Source: Pseudomonas viridiflava (lineage in GTDB: Bacteria; Pseudomonadota; Gammaproteobacteria; Pseudomonadales; Pseudomonadaceae). Taken from it: a DNA stretch of 64,000 nt. Position numbers and translations under genes: made by a program. A model generated the notes under the pieces. That model saw nothing but the letters and a program-made list of their open reading frames with translations. It was not told where the DNA came from and made no database searches. The stretch is from NCBI RefSeq assembly GCF_900602065.1, contig NZ_UWFN01000350.1, positions 352,288 through 416,287 on the forward strand. Direction: 5' to 3'. Shown in pieces: positions 42,025 through 50,274 of the stretch (its first letter is position 1; every line of letters starts with the position of its first letter).

Positions 42025-43032
42025 ATGGCAATTCCTTTCAAGCGCTCAGCCATCGTCGCGCTCGCCGCAACCATCGGGCTACTCAGCGGCGGCGCACAGG
42101 CCGAAGGCAAGATCAGCATCGCTCAGCAATTCGGTATCGGTTACCTGATTCTGGACGTGGTCCGTGATCAAAAACTGATCGAAAAGCACGGTAAAGAGCA
42201 GGGCCTCGACATCAAGGTCGACTGGAACAGCATTTCCGGCGCGACCGCCATGAACGAAGCGCTGCTGGCTGGCGCGCTGGACGTGGTGTCCGCAGGCGTG
42301 CCGCCGATGCTGACCATCTGGGACCGCACCAAAGGCAAACAGAACGTCAAAGCTATCGCGTCGCTGGGCTCGATGCCCAACTACCTGCTGACCAACAACC
42401 CGAACGTGAAAACCCTCAAGGACTTCACCGACAAAGACCGCATCGCCGTGCCAGCCGCTGGCGTGGGCTTCCAGTCGCGCACCTTGCAGATCGAGACCGC
42501 CAAAGAGTTCGGTAACGAGAACTTCAAGAAATTCGACAACATCTCGGTGAGCCTGCCACACCCGGACGCGACCTCTGCGTTGATCTCGGGCGGCTCCGAA
42601 ATCAATTCGCACTTCTCCAGCCCGCCGTTCCAGTACCAGGCGCTGGAAAACAAGAGCGTGCATAAAGTGCTGAGTTCTTACGACGTGCTGGGCGGTCAGG
42701 CGACGTTCAACGTGCTGTACACCACCGAGAAATTCCACGACGAAAACCCGAAAACCTACAAAGCGTTCTACGACGCACTGGCTGAAGCGGAGAAAATCAT
42801 CAAAGCCGATAAGCCTGCCGCTGCACAGACTTACATCCGTGTAGAGCAATCCAAGCTGGCGCTGCCATTTGTAGAGAAAATCGTTTCCGATCCGGAAATC
42901 GACTTCACCATCACCCCGCAGCGCACCTTTATTTATGCAGAAAAACTGCAAGAGTTGGGCGTGCTGAAAAACAAAGCGGCGAGCTGGAAGGATTACTTCT
43001 TCGAAGAAGCGCATGGTGGTGCGGGTAGCTAA
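42025..43032 (+). CDS. ABC transporter substrate-binding protein, SsuA/TauA/AtsR-like
   Basis: 335 residues from the ATG at 42025 (TGAGG upstream). The signal peptide (FKRSAIVALAATIGLLSGG core) is cut after AQA at about 26. The NMT1/SsuA-like fold follows, with QQFGIGYLILDVVRDQKLIEKHG and SISGATAMNEALLAGALDVVSAG. It captures the sulfonate or alkyl sulfate in the periplasm. It is the last gene of the set with dioxygenase, ATPase and permease. A REP doublet follows 25 bases later. Confidence 0.92.
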   Translation: MAIPFKRSAIVALAATIGLLSGGAQAEGKISIAQQFGIGYLILDVVRDQKLIEKHGKEQGLDIKVDWNSISGATAMNEALLAGALDVVSAGVPPMLTIWDRTKGKQNVKAIASLGSMPNYLLTNNPNVKTLKDFTDKDRIAVPAAGVGFQSRTLQIETAKEFGNENFKKFDNISVSLPHPDATSALISGGSEINSHFSSPPFQYQALENKSVHKVLSSYDVLGGQATFNVLYTTEKFHDENPKTYKAFYDALAEAEKIIKADKPAAAQTYIRVEQSKLALPFVEKIVSDPEIDFTITPQRTFIYAEKLQELGVLKNKAASWKDYFFEEAHGGAGS

Positions 43033-43056
43033 GCGATACCAAACCAGAGTTACTCT

Positions 43057-43154
43057 CCCCGTGGGAGCGAATTCATTCGCGAAGAGGCCTGTACAGCCGA
43101 CAGAAATTCGTCGTCTGTTATTCAGCCTTCGCGAATGAATTCGCTCCCACGGGG
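43057..43154. repeat. REP doublet, GCGAATTCATTCGCGAA class
   Basis: GTGGGAGCGAATTCATTCGC and its inverse with CCCC/GGGG outer ends. Downstream of the binding-protein gene. Confidence 0.85.
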
Positions 43155-43270
43155 AGAGGGGGGCGCGGCTGTTTTGTAACTTCACCTCACGAAAAACCCA
43201 CCTTTGAAGGCTGTTTCCTGCGGCTGTTTCCCTTTCTTCTGTGCGAACTTTCCTAGAAAATCCTGAGCCC

Positions 43271-43299
43271 TTGCGCGTGCCAATTTCGGACACTAGGCT
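43271..43299 (+). promoter_or_regulatory. Possible promoter of the DUF6124-like gene and its leader
   Basis: TTGCGC (43271-43276), a 17-base spacer and TAGGCT (43294-43299). A transcript starting near 43306 would open with the first hairpin of the structured leader. Confidence 0.4.
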
Positions 43300-43306
43300 G
43301 CGTCCG

Positions 43307-43487
43307 TCACTGACTCATCAGTGATCGGGTTTAGCAGCCTGCTTCGTGAATTGACAGCGCAAGTACCGCGTTATGGCGGCTTTGCGTGGGGCATCTTCGG
43401 GTGCGCCGGTCTTGTTGATTCCACCGGTCTGCTAACCCGCGACAAAGCCGCCACCTTCTATTTGTTTAGCAGCGAACATTCGGTGGC
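43307..43487 (+). ncRNA. Putative structured 5' leader upstream of the DUF6124-like gene, copy A
   Basis: A hairpin TCACTGA-CTCA-TCAGTGA (43307-43324) is followed by an 11-bp long-range helix (43374-43384 with 43443-43453). Inside are a five-pair hairpin with TTCG loop (43391-43404) and a CCGGT/ACCGG stem (43406-43410 with 43423-43427). The segment GCCACC at 43450-43455, part of the long helix, can instead pair with GGTGGC at 43482-43487. Copy B at 11948-12054 keeps each helix and the alternative through compensatory changes. The ATG of the small gene lies 24 bases after the element. The frame through it is open, but out of phase with the gene. Confidence 0.62.
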
Positions 43488-43510
43488 TCCTTCAACAAAA
43501 GGAATCAACG

Positions 43511-43723
43511 ATGAAAAAATTAACACCAGATCCACCGCTGCCAACCCTCGAAGAATCGCTGCTGCACGTCAGCGACCTACTGCGCTGCGCAGCCGCCACC
43601 GCTTATGAAACCGGCGACACCCTCAACGGCCCCAAACGCGACCTGGCCTTCTCGGTTGTCCACCTGATCGCCATGGCCAAAGCCGAACTCGACCGCTCAC
43701 TGGAACGCGTCGAACCCAACTGA
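43511..43723 (+). CDS. DUF6124/DUF3077-like small protein
   Basis: 70 residues: MKKLTPDPPLP, then EESLLHVSDLLRCAAATAYE, then a second helix FSVVHLIAMAKAELDRSLE. The two amphipathic helices match those of the related protein at 11382-11921. Many small genes of this type occur in Pseudomonas genomes and none has a firm function. AAGGA lies about eight bases upstream. No neighbour suggests an operon; REP elements follow and the structured leader precedes. Confidence 0.8.
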   Translation: MKKLTPDPPLPTLEESLLHVSDLLRCAAATAYETGDTLNGPKRDLAFSVVHLIAMAKAELDRSLERVEPN

Positions 43724-43764
43724 AGCCCGCATATCAACTCAATTCTGAGGCTGAAACGCTATCT

Positions 43765-43855
43765 CTGTGGGAGCGGTGCTTGCCCGCGATACAGGCACCG
43801 CAGTTATCAGGTCAACCGCGTCCAGCCTTATCGCCGCCAAGCCCGGCTCCCACAG
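43765..43855. repeat. REP pair, GCGGTGCTTGCCCG class
   Basis: CTGTGGGAGCGGTGCTTGCC faces CAAGCCCGGCTCCCACAG. Downstream of the small DUF6124-like gene. Confidence 0.85.
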
Positions 43856-43870
43856 GTTTTTCGCCATCCG

Positions 43871-43960
43871 GTGGGACCGAATTCATTCGGGAAAGCTGTA
43901 GTTCAGGCAATACAAAGGCTGCGGATGCACCGGCCTCTTCGCGAATGAATTCGCTCCCAC
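43871..43960. repeat. REP doublet, GCGAATTCATTCGCGAA class
   Basis: GTGGGACCGAATTCATTCGG and the inverse CGCGAATGAATTCGCTCCCA, 15 bases from the preceding pair; two REP classes side by side. Confidence 0.85.
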
Positions 43961-44117
43961 GGGAATTGTGTTTGCAGGCCAACATAGAATCCACCGTGTT
44001 CTGCACAACCAATCACGCACCTCAAGGAACCCTGATCTACGCTTAGAGTCGCATAGTCACGGTGCCACCCACTGTTTACAGCGAGGCACGCGCACGGCAT
44101 CCGCATAAGGAGTCTGC

Positions 44118-45236
44118 ATGCCCGCTTTCCCCCCAAGATTGGCGTTGTTTGGCCTGACGTTGTCCCTGGCGATTCTCACCGGCTGCGGCGAGGAAAAACC
44201 TGCTGACGCCAACCTGCCTAGAGTCTATGTGCAGGAAGTCGCAACCGCTGATTACGCCGCTCAGGTCGCCTTGACCGGTGACGTTCAGGCCCGCGTACAG
44301 ACTCAGCTTTCATTCCGCGTAGGCGGCAAGATTATCCAGCGCACGGTGGATGTGGGTGATCGGGTCACGGCCAGGCAAGTGCTGGCCCGGCTAGACCCTA
44401 AAGACTTGCAGACCAACGTCGATTCCGCCGTGGCCGCTGTTGCTGCAGAACAGGCCCGTGTGACGCAGACCCGAGCAGCCTTTGTGCGACAGGAAAAACT
44501 GCTGCCCAAAGGTTACACCAGCCGCAGCGAATACGATTCCGCGCAGGCCGCATTACGCAGCAGTCAAAGTGCGCTTAACGCCGCGCAGGCTCAGTTGGCG
44601 AACGCCCGCGAGCAATTGAGCTACACCGCGTTGGTGGCTGATGCACCGGGTGTGATTACTGAGCGTCAGGCGGAAGTCGGGCAAGTGGTCCAGGCTACCG
44701 TGCCGATTTTCGGCCTTGCCCGGGATGGTGAGCGTGACGCGGTGTTCAACGTCTATGAGTCACTGTTCGCCCAGGCGTCCGGTGATGAGCCGGTGGTGGT
44801 GACGCTGCTTGATAACCCGCAAATCAAAACGATCGGCAGAGTCCGTGAAGTGACCCCGGCCGTGTCAGCTGAAACCGGCACCGTGCAAGTCAAAATCGCC
44901 CTCGAGAAATTACCCGATGGCATGGACCTTGGCTCGGTGGTCAGCGGCGCGCTGACCACGCCGGGCAAAGCCAGCATCGAACTGCCATGGGCCGCCCTGA
45001 CCAAAGGTTTGGGCGATCACTTGGGCAAGCCCGCAGTGTGGGTGGTGGACGATCAGGGCAAGGCCAATCTCAGGGCCGTCACGGTTGGCCGTTACCTGAC
45101 CGCCAAAGTGATCATCACCGATGGCTTGAAACCCGGTGAGAAAGTGGTGGTGGCCGGTGGGCAGTTGCTGCACCCGGACATGCAGGTGGAAATCGCCGCC
45201 AGCGAGAAACAGAAAACCGCGAAGGTGCAGCCATGA
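44118..45236 (+). CDS. triA: RND efflux periplasmic adaptor lipoprotein 1 (TriA-like)
   Basis: 372 residues. The signal peptide ends in a lipobox (LAILTGC), so it is a lipoprotein in the periplasm. The adaptor layout is visible: barrel-sandwich half SFRVGGKIIQRTVDVGDRVTARQVLARLDP, an alpha-helical hairpin about 95-165, then beta-barrel. It bridges the RND pump and an outer membrane channel. AAGGAG precedes the ATG. Its stop overlaps the next adaptor start (ATGA). Two consecutive adaptors and one pump is the TriABC arrangement of P. aeruginosa, a triclosan efflux system that uses OpmH; no channel gene is here. The gene name rests on that arrangement and similarity, not on a test. Confidence 0.82.
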   Translation: MPAFPPRLALFGLTLSLAILTGCGEEKPADANLPRVYVQEVATADYAAQVALTGDVQARVQTQLSFRVGGKIIQRTVDVGDRVTARQVLARLDPKDLQTNVDSAVAAVAAEQARVTQTRAAFVRQEKLLPKGYTSRSEYDSAQAALRSSQSALNAAQAQLANAREQLSYTALVADAPGVITERQAEVGQVVQATVPIFGLARDGERDAVFNVYESLFAQASGDEPVVVTLLDNPQIKTIGRVREVTPAVSAETGTVQVKIALEKLPDGMDLGSVVSGALTTPGKASIELPWAALTKGLGDHLGKPAVWVVDDQGKANLRAVTVGRYLTAKVIITDGLKPGEKVVVAGGQLLHPDMQVEIAASEKQKTAKVQP

Positions 45237-46300
45237 AGCGTTTGTCGTGGTTACTGTTGCTGCCATTCTTGACCGCGTGCAGCAAGGAAGAGCCTGCGCC
45301 GGAGCCGGTACGCCCCGTGCTGCATGTCGAAGCCAACGCGATTTCTGAAGAAAGTCTCGGCCGTTTTGCCGGCAACATCGAAGCGCGTTATGAAAGCACC
45401 CTGGGTTTCCGGGTGGCCGGGCGAATTGCTCAACGCAGCGTCGACGTCGGCAGTGAAGTCGCCAAAGGCGCATTGCTAGCCACGCTGGATCCCACTGATC
45501 AGCAGAACAATGTGCGCGCTCGTCAGGGCGATCTGGCACGCATTCAGGCGCAGTGGATCAACGCGCAAGCCAATGCCCGGCGTCAGCAGGAGTTGTTTGA
45601 TCGGGGCGTGGGTGCTCAGGCGAACCTGGACGTCGCGCAGACCGATCTTAAAACCACCAACTCATCGCTGGAACAAGCACGCGCAGCGCTAAGCCAGGCC
45701 CAGGATCAGTTGGGTTACAGCGAATTGCGCGCTGATCACGCCGCCATCGTTACGCGCTGGCAGGCTGAAGCCGGTCAGGTGGTCACCGCCGGGCAAGAGG
45801 TCGTGACGCTGGCTCGTCCGGACGTCAAAGAAGCGGTGATCGATTTGCCTGGCACCTTGGCGGACCAGTTGCCCGAAGGCGTCGAGTTCAAAGTCGCCAG
45901 CCAACTCGACCCGCAGATCAACACCACCGCAACGCTGCGCGAAATCGAGCCGCAAGCCGAGCGCACCACGCGTACACGCCGTGCTCGACTGACCCTGAAA
46001 GAGACGCCTGAAGCGTTCCGCCTGGGCACCGCGATCAGCGTCAGCCTCAGTTCGGCTATTGCTTCGCGCACTGAGCTACCGATCAATGCGCTGCAGGAAG
46101 TGGATGGCAAGGCGCAGGTGTGGATCATCGACCGGCAAAACCAGACAGTTAATCCGCGGACCGTGAACGTCATCAGCCGCAGCAACGACAGTTTTGTATT
46201 GAGCAACGGGATCAAACCCGGCGAGTGGGTGGTGAGTGCCGGGGTCAACAGCCTCAAGCCGGGCCAGAAAGTTAAAGTCGATGAGGAAAGCCCGCGATGA
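45233..46300 (+). CDS. triB: RND efflux periplasmic adaptor lipoprotein 2 (TriB-like)
   Basis: 355 residues with lipobox FLTAC near residue 18. It repeats the adaptor layout (TLGFRVAGRIAQRSVDVGSEVAKGALLATLDPTDQQ) but differs from the first adaptor enough to be a separate partner. In TriABC both adaptors are required and probably alternate around the pump trimer. Its start and stop overlap the flanking genes by ATGA, so the three are tightly coupled. Confidence 0.82.
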   Translation: MKRLSWLLLLPFLTACSKEEPAPEPVRPVLHVEANAISEESLGRFAGNIEARYESTLGFRVAGRIAQRSVDVGSEVAKGALLATLDPTDQQNNVRARQGDLARIQAQWINAQANARRQQELFDRGVGAQANLDVAQTDLKTTNSSLEQARAALSQAQDQLGYSELRADHAAIVTRWQAEAGQVVTAGQEVVTLARPDVKEAVIDLPGTLADQLPEGVEFKVASQLDPQINTTATLREIEPQAERTTRTRRARLTLKETPEAFRLGTAISVSLSSAIASRTELPINALQEVDGKAQVWIIDRQNQTVNPRTVNVISRSNDSFVLSNGIKPGEWVVSAGVNSLKPGQKVKVDEESPR

Positions 46301-49300
46301 AAGGGAGTTTTAACCTGTCCGAATGGGCCATCAAGCATCAGTCATTTGTCTGGTACCTGATGTTCGTCGCGCTGTTGATGGGCGTGTTTTCCTACATGAA
46401 TCTTGGGCGTGAAGAAGACCCGTCCTTCACGATCAAAACCATGGTCGTACAAACCCGCTGGCCGGGCGCGACGGTGGACGAAACCCTTGAGCAAGTCACC
46501 GACCGCATCGAGAAGAAACTCGAAGAACTGGACTCGCTGGACTACGTGAAAAGCTACACGCGTCCGGGTGAGTCAACGATCATGATTTTCCTGCACGACA
46601 CCACCTCCGCGAAGGACATTCCGGAGATCTGGTATCAAGTGCGCAAGAAGATAGACGACATCCGCGCGCAATTCCCGCAAGGCACCCAAGGGCCGTTTTA
46701 TAACGACGAATTCGGTGATGTTTACGGGTCGATTTACGCGTTCACGGCGGATGGTTTTTCCATGCGTCAGCTGCGTGATTACGTCGAGCAGGTGCGCACG
46801 GAAATCCGCGAAGTGCCAGGGCTGGGCAAGGTCGAGATGATCGGCCAGCAGGACGAAGTGCTGTACCTGAACTTCTCGACCCGCAAGCTGGCGGCGCTGG
46901 GCCTGGATCAAAGCCAGGTGGTGCAAAGCCTGCAATCGCAGAACGCGGTCACGCCAGCGGGTGTCATCGAGGCCGGGCCGGAGCGTATTTCGGTGCGGAC
47001 CTCAGGTCAGTTTGTGTCGGAGAAGGATCTGGCTGAGGTCAATCTGCGCCTCAACGATCGCTTCTACCGCTTGAGTGACATTGCCGACATCACGCGTGGC
47101 TATGTTGACCCGCCCAAACCGCTGTTCCGCTTCAACGGCAAGCCAGCCATTGGCCTGGCTATCGCGATGAAGAAGGGCGGCAACATTCAGGAGTTCGGCA
47201 AGGCCCTGCACGGGCGCATGGATGCTGCGACGTCCAACCTGCCGGTCGGCGTGGGCGTACACAACGTCTCGGATCAGGCTGAAGTGGTTGAGAAGGCGGT
47301 CGGCGGCTTCACCAGCGCGTTGTTCGAGGCGGTGGTGATTGTGTTGATCGTCAGCTTTGTCAGCCTTGGCGTGCGCGCCGGGCTGGTGGTCGCCTGTTCG
47401 ATCCCGCTGGTGTTGGCCATGGTCTTTGTGTTCATGGAATACAGCGGCATCACCATGCAGCGGATCTCCCTCGGAGCATTGATCATCGCCCTCGGCTTGC
47501 TGGTGGACGACGCGATGATCACCGTGGAAATGATGGTCACGCGCCTGGAGATGGGCGAAACCAAAGAGCAGGCGGCGACTTACGCGTATACCTCGACGGC
47601 CTTCCCGATGCTGACCGGTACGCTGGTCACTGTCGCCGGGTTTGTGCCCATCGGTCTCAACGCCAGTTCGGCGGGGGAGTACACCTTCACGCTGTTTGCT
47701 GTGATTGCCGTGGCGATGCTGGTGTCGTGGGTGGTAGCGGTGCTGTTTGCGCCGGTCATTGGTGTGCATATCCTGAGCGCCAACATCAAGAAAAAGGACG
47801 AAAAAGAAAAGGAAGGGCGCATTGCCCGCGGTTTCAACAACAGCATGTTCTGGGCGATGCGGCACCGCTGGATCACCATTATTTTCACCATCCTGATGTT
47901 TGTGGCGGCGGTGTTCGCCATGCAGTTCGTGCAGAACCAGTTCTTTCCTTCCTCGGACCGCCCGGAAATCCTCGTTGACCTGAACTTGCCGCAAAACGCT
48001 TCGATCAACGAAACCCGCAAGGCAGTCGATCGCTTTGAAGCAACCCTCAAGGACGATCCGGACATCGAGCGCTGGAGCACTTACATCGGTCAGGGCGCTC
48101 TGCGCTTCTACCTGCCGCTAGACCAGCAACTGGAAAATCCGTACTACGCGCAGTTGGTCATCGTCAGCAAAAGCCTGGAGCAGCGCGCCGCGTTAAGTGA
48201 GCGCTTGACCAAGCGTCTGCGTGAAGACTTCGTCGGCATCGGCAGCTTCGTGCAGGCACTGGAAATGGGGCCGCCGGTGGGGCGTCCGCTGCAGTATCGG
48301 GTGAGTGGCGAAAACATCGACAAGGTCCGCCAGCACGCCATCGAACTGGCTACGCTGCTGGACGCCAATCCGCATGTCGGCGAGATGATTTATGACTGGA
48401 ACGAGCCGGGCAAAGTCCTGCGTATCGACATCAATCAGGACAAGGCGCGTCAGTTAGGCTTGTCATCCGAGGACGTGGCCAAGCTGATGAACAGCATCGT
48501 CAGCGGCTCGCCGGTGACTCAGGTGCGCGATGATATTTACCTGATCGATGTGGTTGGGCGCGCTGAAGACGCTGAACGAGGCTCGCCGGAAACCCTGCAG
48601 AACCTGCAGATTGTGACGCCGGGCGGCACGTCCATTCCGTTGCTGGCGTTTGCGACGGTACGTTACGAGCTGGAGCAGCCGCTGGTGTGGCGTCGTGACC
48701 GCAAGCCGACTATCACGGTTAAAGCAGCGGTAGCGGATGACATGCAGCCGACGGATCTGGTCAAGCAGCTCAAACCTGAGATCGACAAGTTTGCTGCCGG
48801 TTTGCCGGCTGGCTACAAGGTTGCTACTGGCGGCACCGTTGAAGAAAGCGGCAAGGCTCAAGGACCGATTGCCAGTGTCGTGCCGCTGATGATCTTCCTG
48901 ATGGCGACGTTCCTGATGATTCAACTGCACAGTGTGCAGAAGATGTTCCTGGTCGCCAGCGTCGCGCCTTTGGGTTTGATTGGCGTGGTGTTGGCGCTGA
49001 TCCCGACCGGTACGCCCATGGGCTTTGTGGCGATCCTCGGGATACTGGCGCTGATTGGCATCATCATCCGTAACTCGGTGATTCTGGTGACGCAGATCGA
49101 TGCCTATGAGCGTGATGGATACTTGCCGTGGGATGCCGTGGCCGAAGCCACCCAGCATCGCCGTCGGCCGATTCTGCTTACGGCAGCGGCTGCCAGCCTG
49201 GGCATGATCCCCATCGCCCGCGAAGTGTTCTGGGGGCCGATGGCCTACGCGATGATAGGCGGCATTATCATCGCGACCTTGCTCACGCTGCTGTTTCTGC

Positions 49301-49395
49301 CAGCGCTGTATGTGGCGTGGTATCGGATTAAAGAGCCGAGTGATGAGCAGCGGGAGCAGGCTGAGAGGGGTGGTGAGTCAGCGCAATCGAGTTGA
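46297..49395 (+). CDS. triC: RND multidrug efflux pump (TriC-like)
   Basis: 1032 residues, twelve helices with two large periplasmic loops, the normal RND size. The proton-relay pair appears in helix 4 as LLVDDAMITVEMM. The N terminus starts LSEWAIKHQSFVWYLMF with NLGREEDPSFTIKTMVV, typical of the HAE-type pumps. It exports hydrophobic compounds using the proton gradient and the two adaptors encoded upstream. The basic/acidic insert KKKDEKEKEGRIARGF between the halves is cytosolic. No regulator is adjacent. Confidence 0.9.
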   Translation: MKGSFNLSEWAIKHQSFVWYLMFVALLMGVFSYMNLGREEDPSFTIKTMVVQTRWPGATVDETLEQVTDRIEKKLEELDSLDYVKSYTRPGESTIMIFLHDTTSAKDIPEIWYQVRKKIDDIRAQFPQGTQGPFYNDEFGDVYGSIYAFTADGFSMRQLRDYVEQVRTEIREVPGLGKVEMIGQQDEVLYLNFSTRKLAALGLDQSQVVQSLQSQNAVTPAGVIEAGPERISVRTSGQFVSEKDLAEVNLRLNDRFYRLSDIADITRGYVDPPKPLFRFNGKPAIGLAIAMKKGGNIQEFGKALHGRMDAATSNLPVGVGVHNVSDQAEVVEKAVGGFTSALFEAVVIVLIVSFVSLGVRAGLVVACSIPLVLAMVFVFMEYSGITMQRISLGALIIALGLLVDDAMITVEMMVTRLEMGETKEQAATYAYTSTAFPMLTGTLVTVAGFVPIGLNASSAGEYTFTLFAVIAVAMLVSWVVAVLFAPVIGVHILSANIKKKDEKEKEGRIARGFNNSMFWAMRHRWITIIFTILMFVAAVFAMQFVQNQFFPSSDRPEILVDLNLPQNASINETRKAVDRFEATLKDDPDIERWSTYIGQGALRFYLPLDQQLENPYYAQLVIVSKSLEQRAALSERLTKRLREDFVGIGSFVQALEMGPPVGRPLQYRVSGENIDKVRQHAIELATLLDANPHVGEMIYDWNEPGKVLRIDINQDKARQLGLSSEDVAKLMNSIVSGSPVTQVRDDIYLIDVVGRAEDAERGSPETLQNLQIVTPGGTSIPLLAFATVRYELEQPLVWRRDRKPTITVKAAVADDMQPTDLVKQLKPEIDKFAAGLPAGYKVATGGTVEESGKAQGPIASVVPLMIFLMATFLMIQLHSVQKMFLVASVAPLGLIGVVLALIPTGTPMGFVAILGILALIGIIIRNSVILVTQIDAYERDGYLPWDAVAEATQHRRRPILLTAAAASLGMIPIAREVFWGPMAYAMIGGIIIATLLTLLFLPALYVAWYRIKEPSDEQREQAERGGESAQSS

Positions 49396-49400
49396 TGTCT

Positions 49401-49463
49401 TCGCGGGCAAGCCCAGCTCCCACAGTTAATGCAAGCACCGTGGGAGCTGAGCTTGCTCGCGAT
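49401..49463. repeat. REP pair upstream of the RAYT gene
   Basis: TCGCGGGCAAGCCCAGCTCC faces GAGCTGAGCTTGCTCGCGAT. It ends about 110 bases before the REP-associated transposase; the facing cluster at 50050 lies on its other side. Confidence 0.85.
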
Positions 49464-49571
49464 AGCCGCGACTCGGCTCTAAGGCCAGACACATCCAGCC
49501 AATTAATCCAGAGCAGCAGATCACCCGCGTGATCTACTTTTTGAGTTCCACTAGAGCTCAAAGGCAATGGA

Positions 49572-50030
49572 ATGCGATCACTTCATCAATCCCGAAAGTT
49601 ACGCATTGGCCGCCACAGCGAAGAAGGTCGGATCTATCTAATTACTTGCAATACCAAAGACCGCCAACCGATTTTTCGTGACTGGCGGGTCGGTCGAATT
49701 GTTGTGATGCAGTTCCACCAAGCAGAGTGTGAGGGGCTTGTTAACTCACTTGCCTGGGTAGTGATGCCTGATCACTTTCACTGGCTGCTTGAGCTTAGAA
49801 GTGAGTCGTTGAGCTATGCGGTTGGACGTACCAAGTCGCGTGCCAATTTTTTAGTGAGCAGCGCTTTGAAGCATACCGGCAGCATTTGGCAGCAAAGCTT
49901 TCATGATCGGGCGATCCGCCGGGAAGAGGATTTGAAAGCAGTCGCTCGTTACGTCATCTTGAATCCTGTAAGAGCCGGGTTGGTCAGACGAGTTGGAGAT
50001 TATCCGCTTTGGGATGCTGTTTGGATTTAA
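49572..50030 (+). CDS. REP-associated tyrosine transposase (RAYT, Y1_Tnp family)
   Basis: 152 residues. It is a single-domain HUH nuclease: the His pair is in VMPDHFHWLLEL and the nucleophile is the Tyr in VARYVILNPVRAGLV. Upstream are GRIYLITCNTKDRQPIF and RTKSRANFL, typical of the group. RAYTs bind and cut single-stranded REP hairpins and are thought to be single-copy, vertically inherited genes that move REP doublets. REP elements lie on both sides, matching this. All visible motifs are intact, so the enzyme is probably active. Confidence 0.93.
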   Translation: MRSLHQSRKLRIGRHSEEGRIYLITCNTKDRQPIFRDWRVGRIVVMQFHQAECEGLVNSLAWVVMPDHFHWLLELRSESLSYAVGRTKSRANFLVSSALKHTGSIWQQSFHDRAIRREEDLKAVARYVILNPVRAGLVRRVGDYPLWDAVWI

Positions 50031-50049
50031 CCGTTTTCTGAAACCGAGT

Positions 50050-50274
50050 CGCGCCCTTCGCGGGCAAGCACCGCTCCCACAGAAAATCGCGTTTCTACCT
50101 GAGAATGCGTACTACTGTGGGAGCGGTGCTTGCCCGCGAATGTGGCGGCTCGGTGTTAAGTCTTGCGCCAAACACTGGCCAGCCAGGGCTGCTCCCACAT
50201 TCAGACTGCATTCCAACCTAAGAACGCGGTCTCCTGTGGGAGCGGTGCTTGCCCGCGATACAGGCGACTCGGTG
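50050..50274. repeat. REP cluster with tandem 119-bp units beside the RAYT gene
   Basis: At least three REP arms of the GCGGTGCTTGCCCGCGA class. Two units, starting at 50115 and 50234, match over about 77 bases, and the match runs into the coding end of the methyltransferase (50156-50191 copies 50275-50310). Confidence 0.8.

Noticed and set aside
42079..43293. 404-codon leftward frame opposite the SsuA-like gene
   Set aside because: Antisense shadow of a clear binding-protein gene, with no family match.
43321..43608. 95-codon frame beginning GTG over the leader and into the DUF6124-like gene
   Set aside because: It overlaps the small gene out of phase and its conserved part is better explained by RNA pairing. 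A leader peptide is kept only as an alternative.
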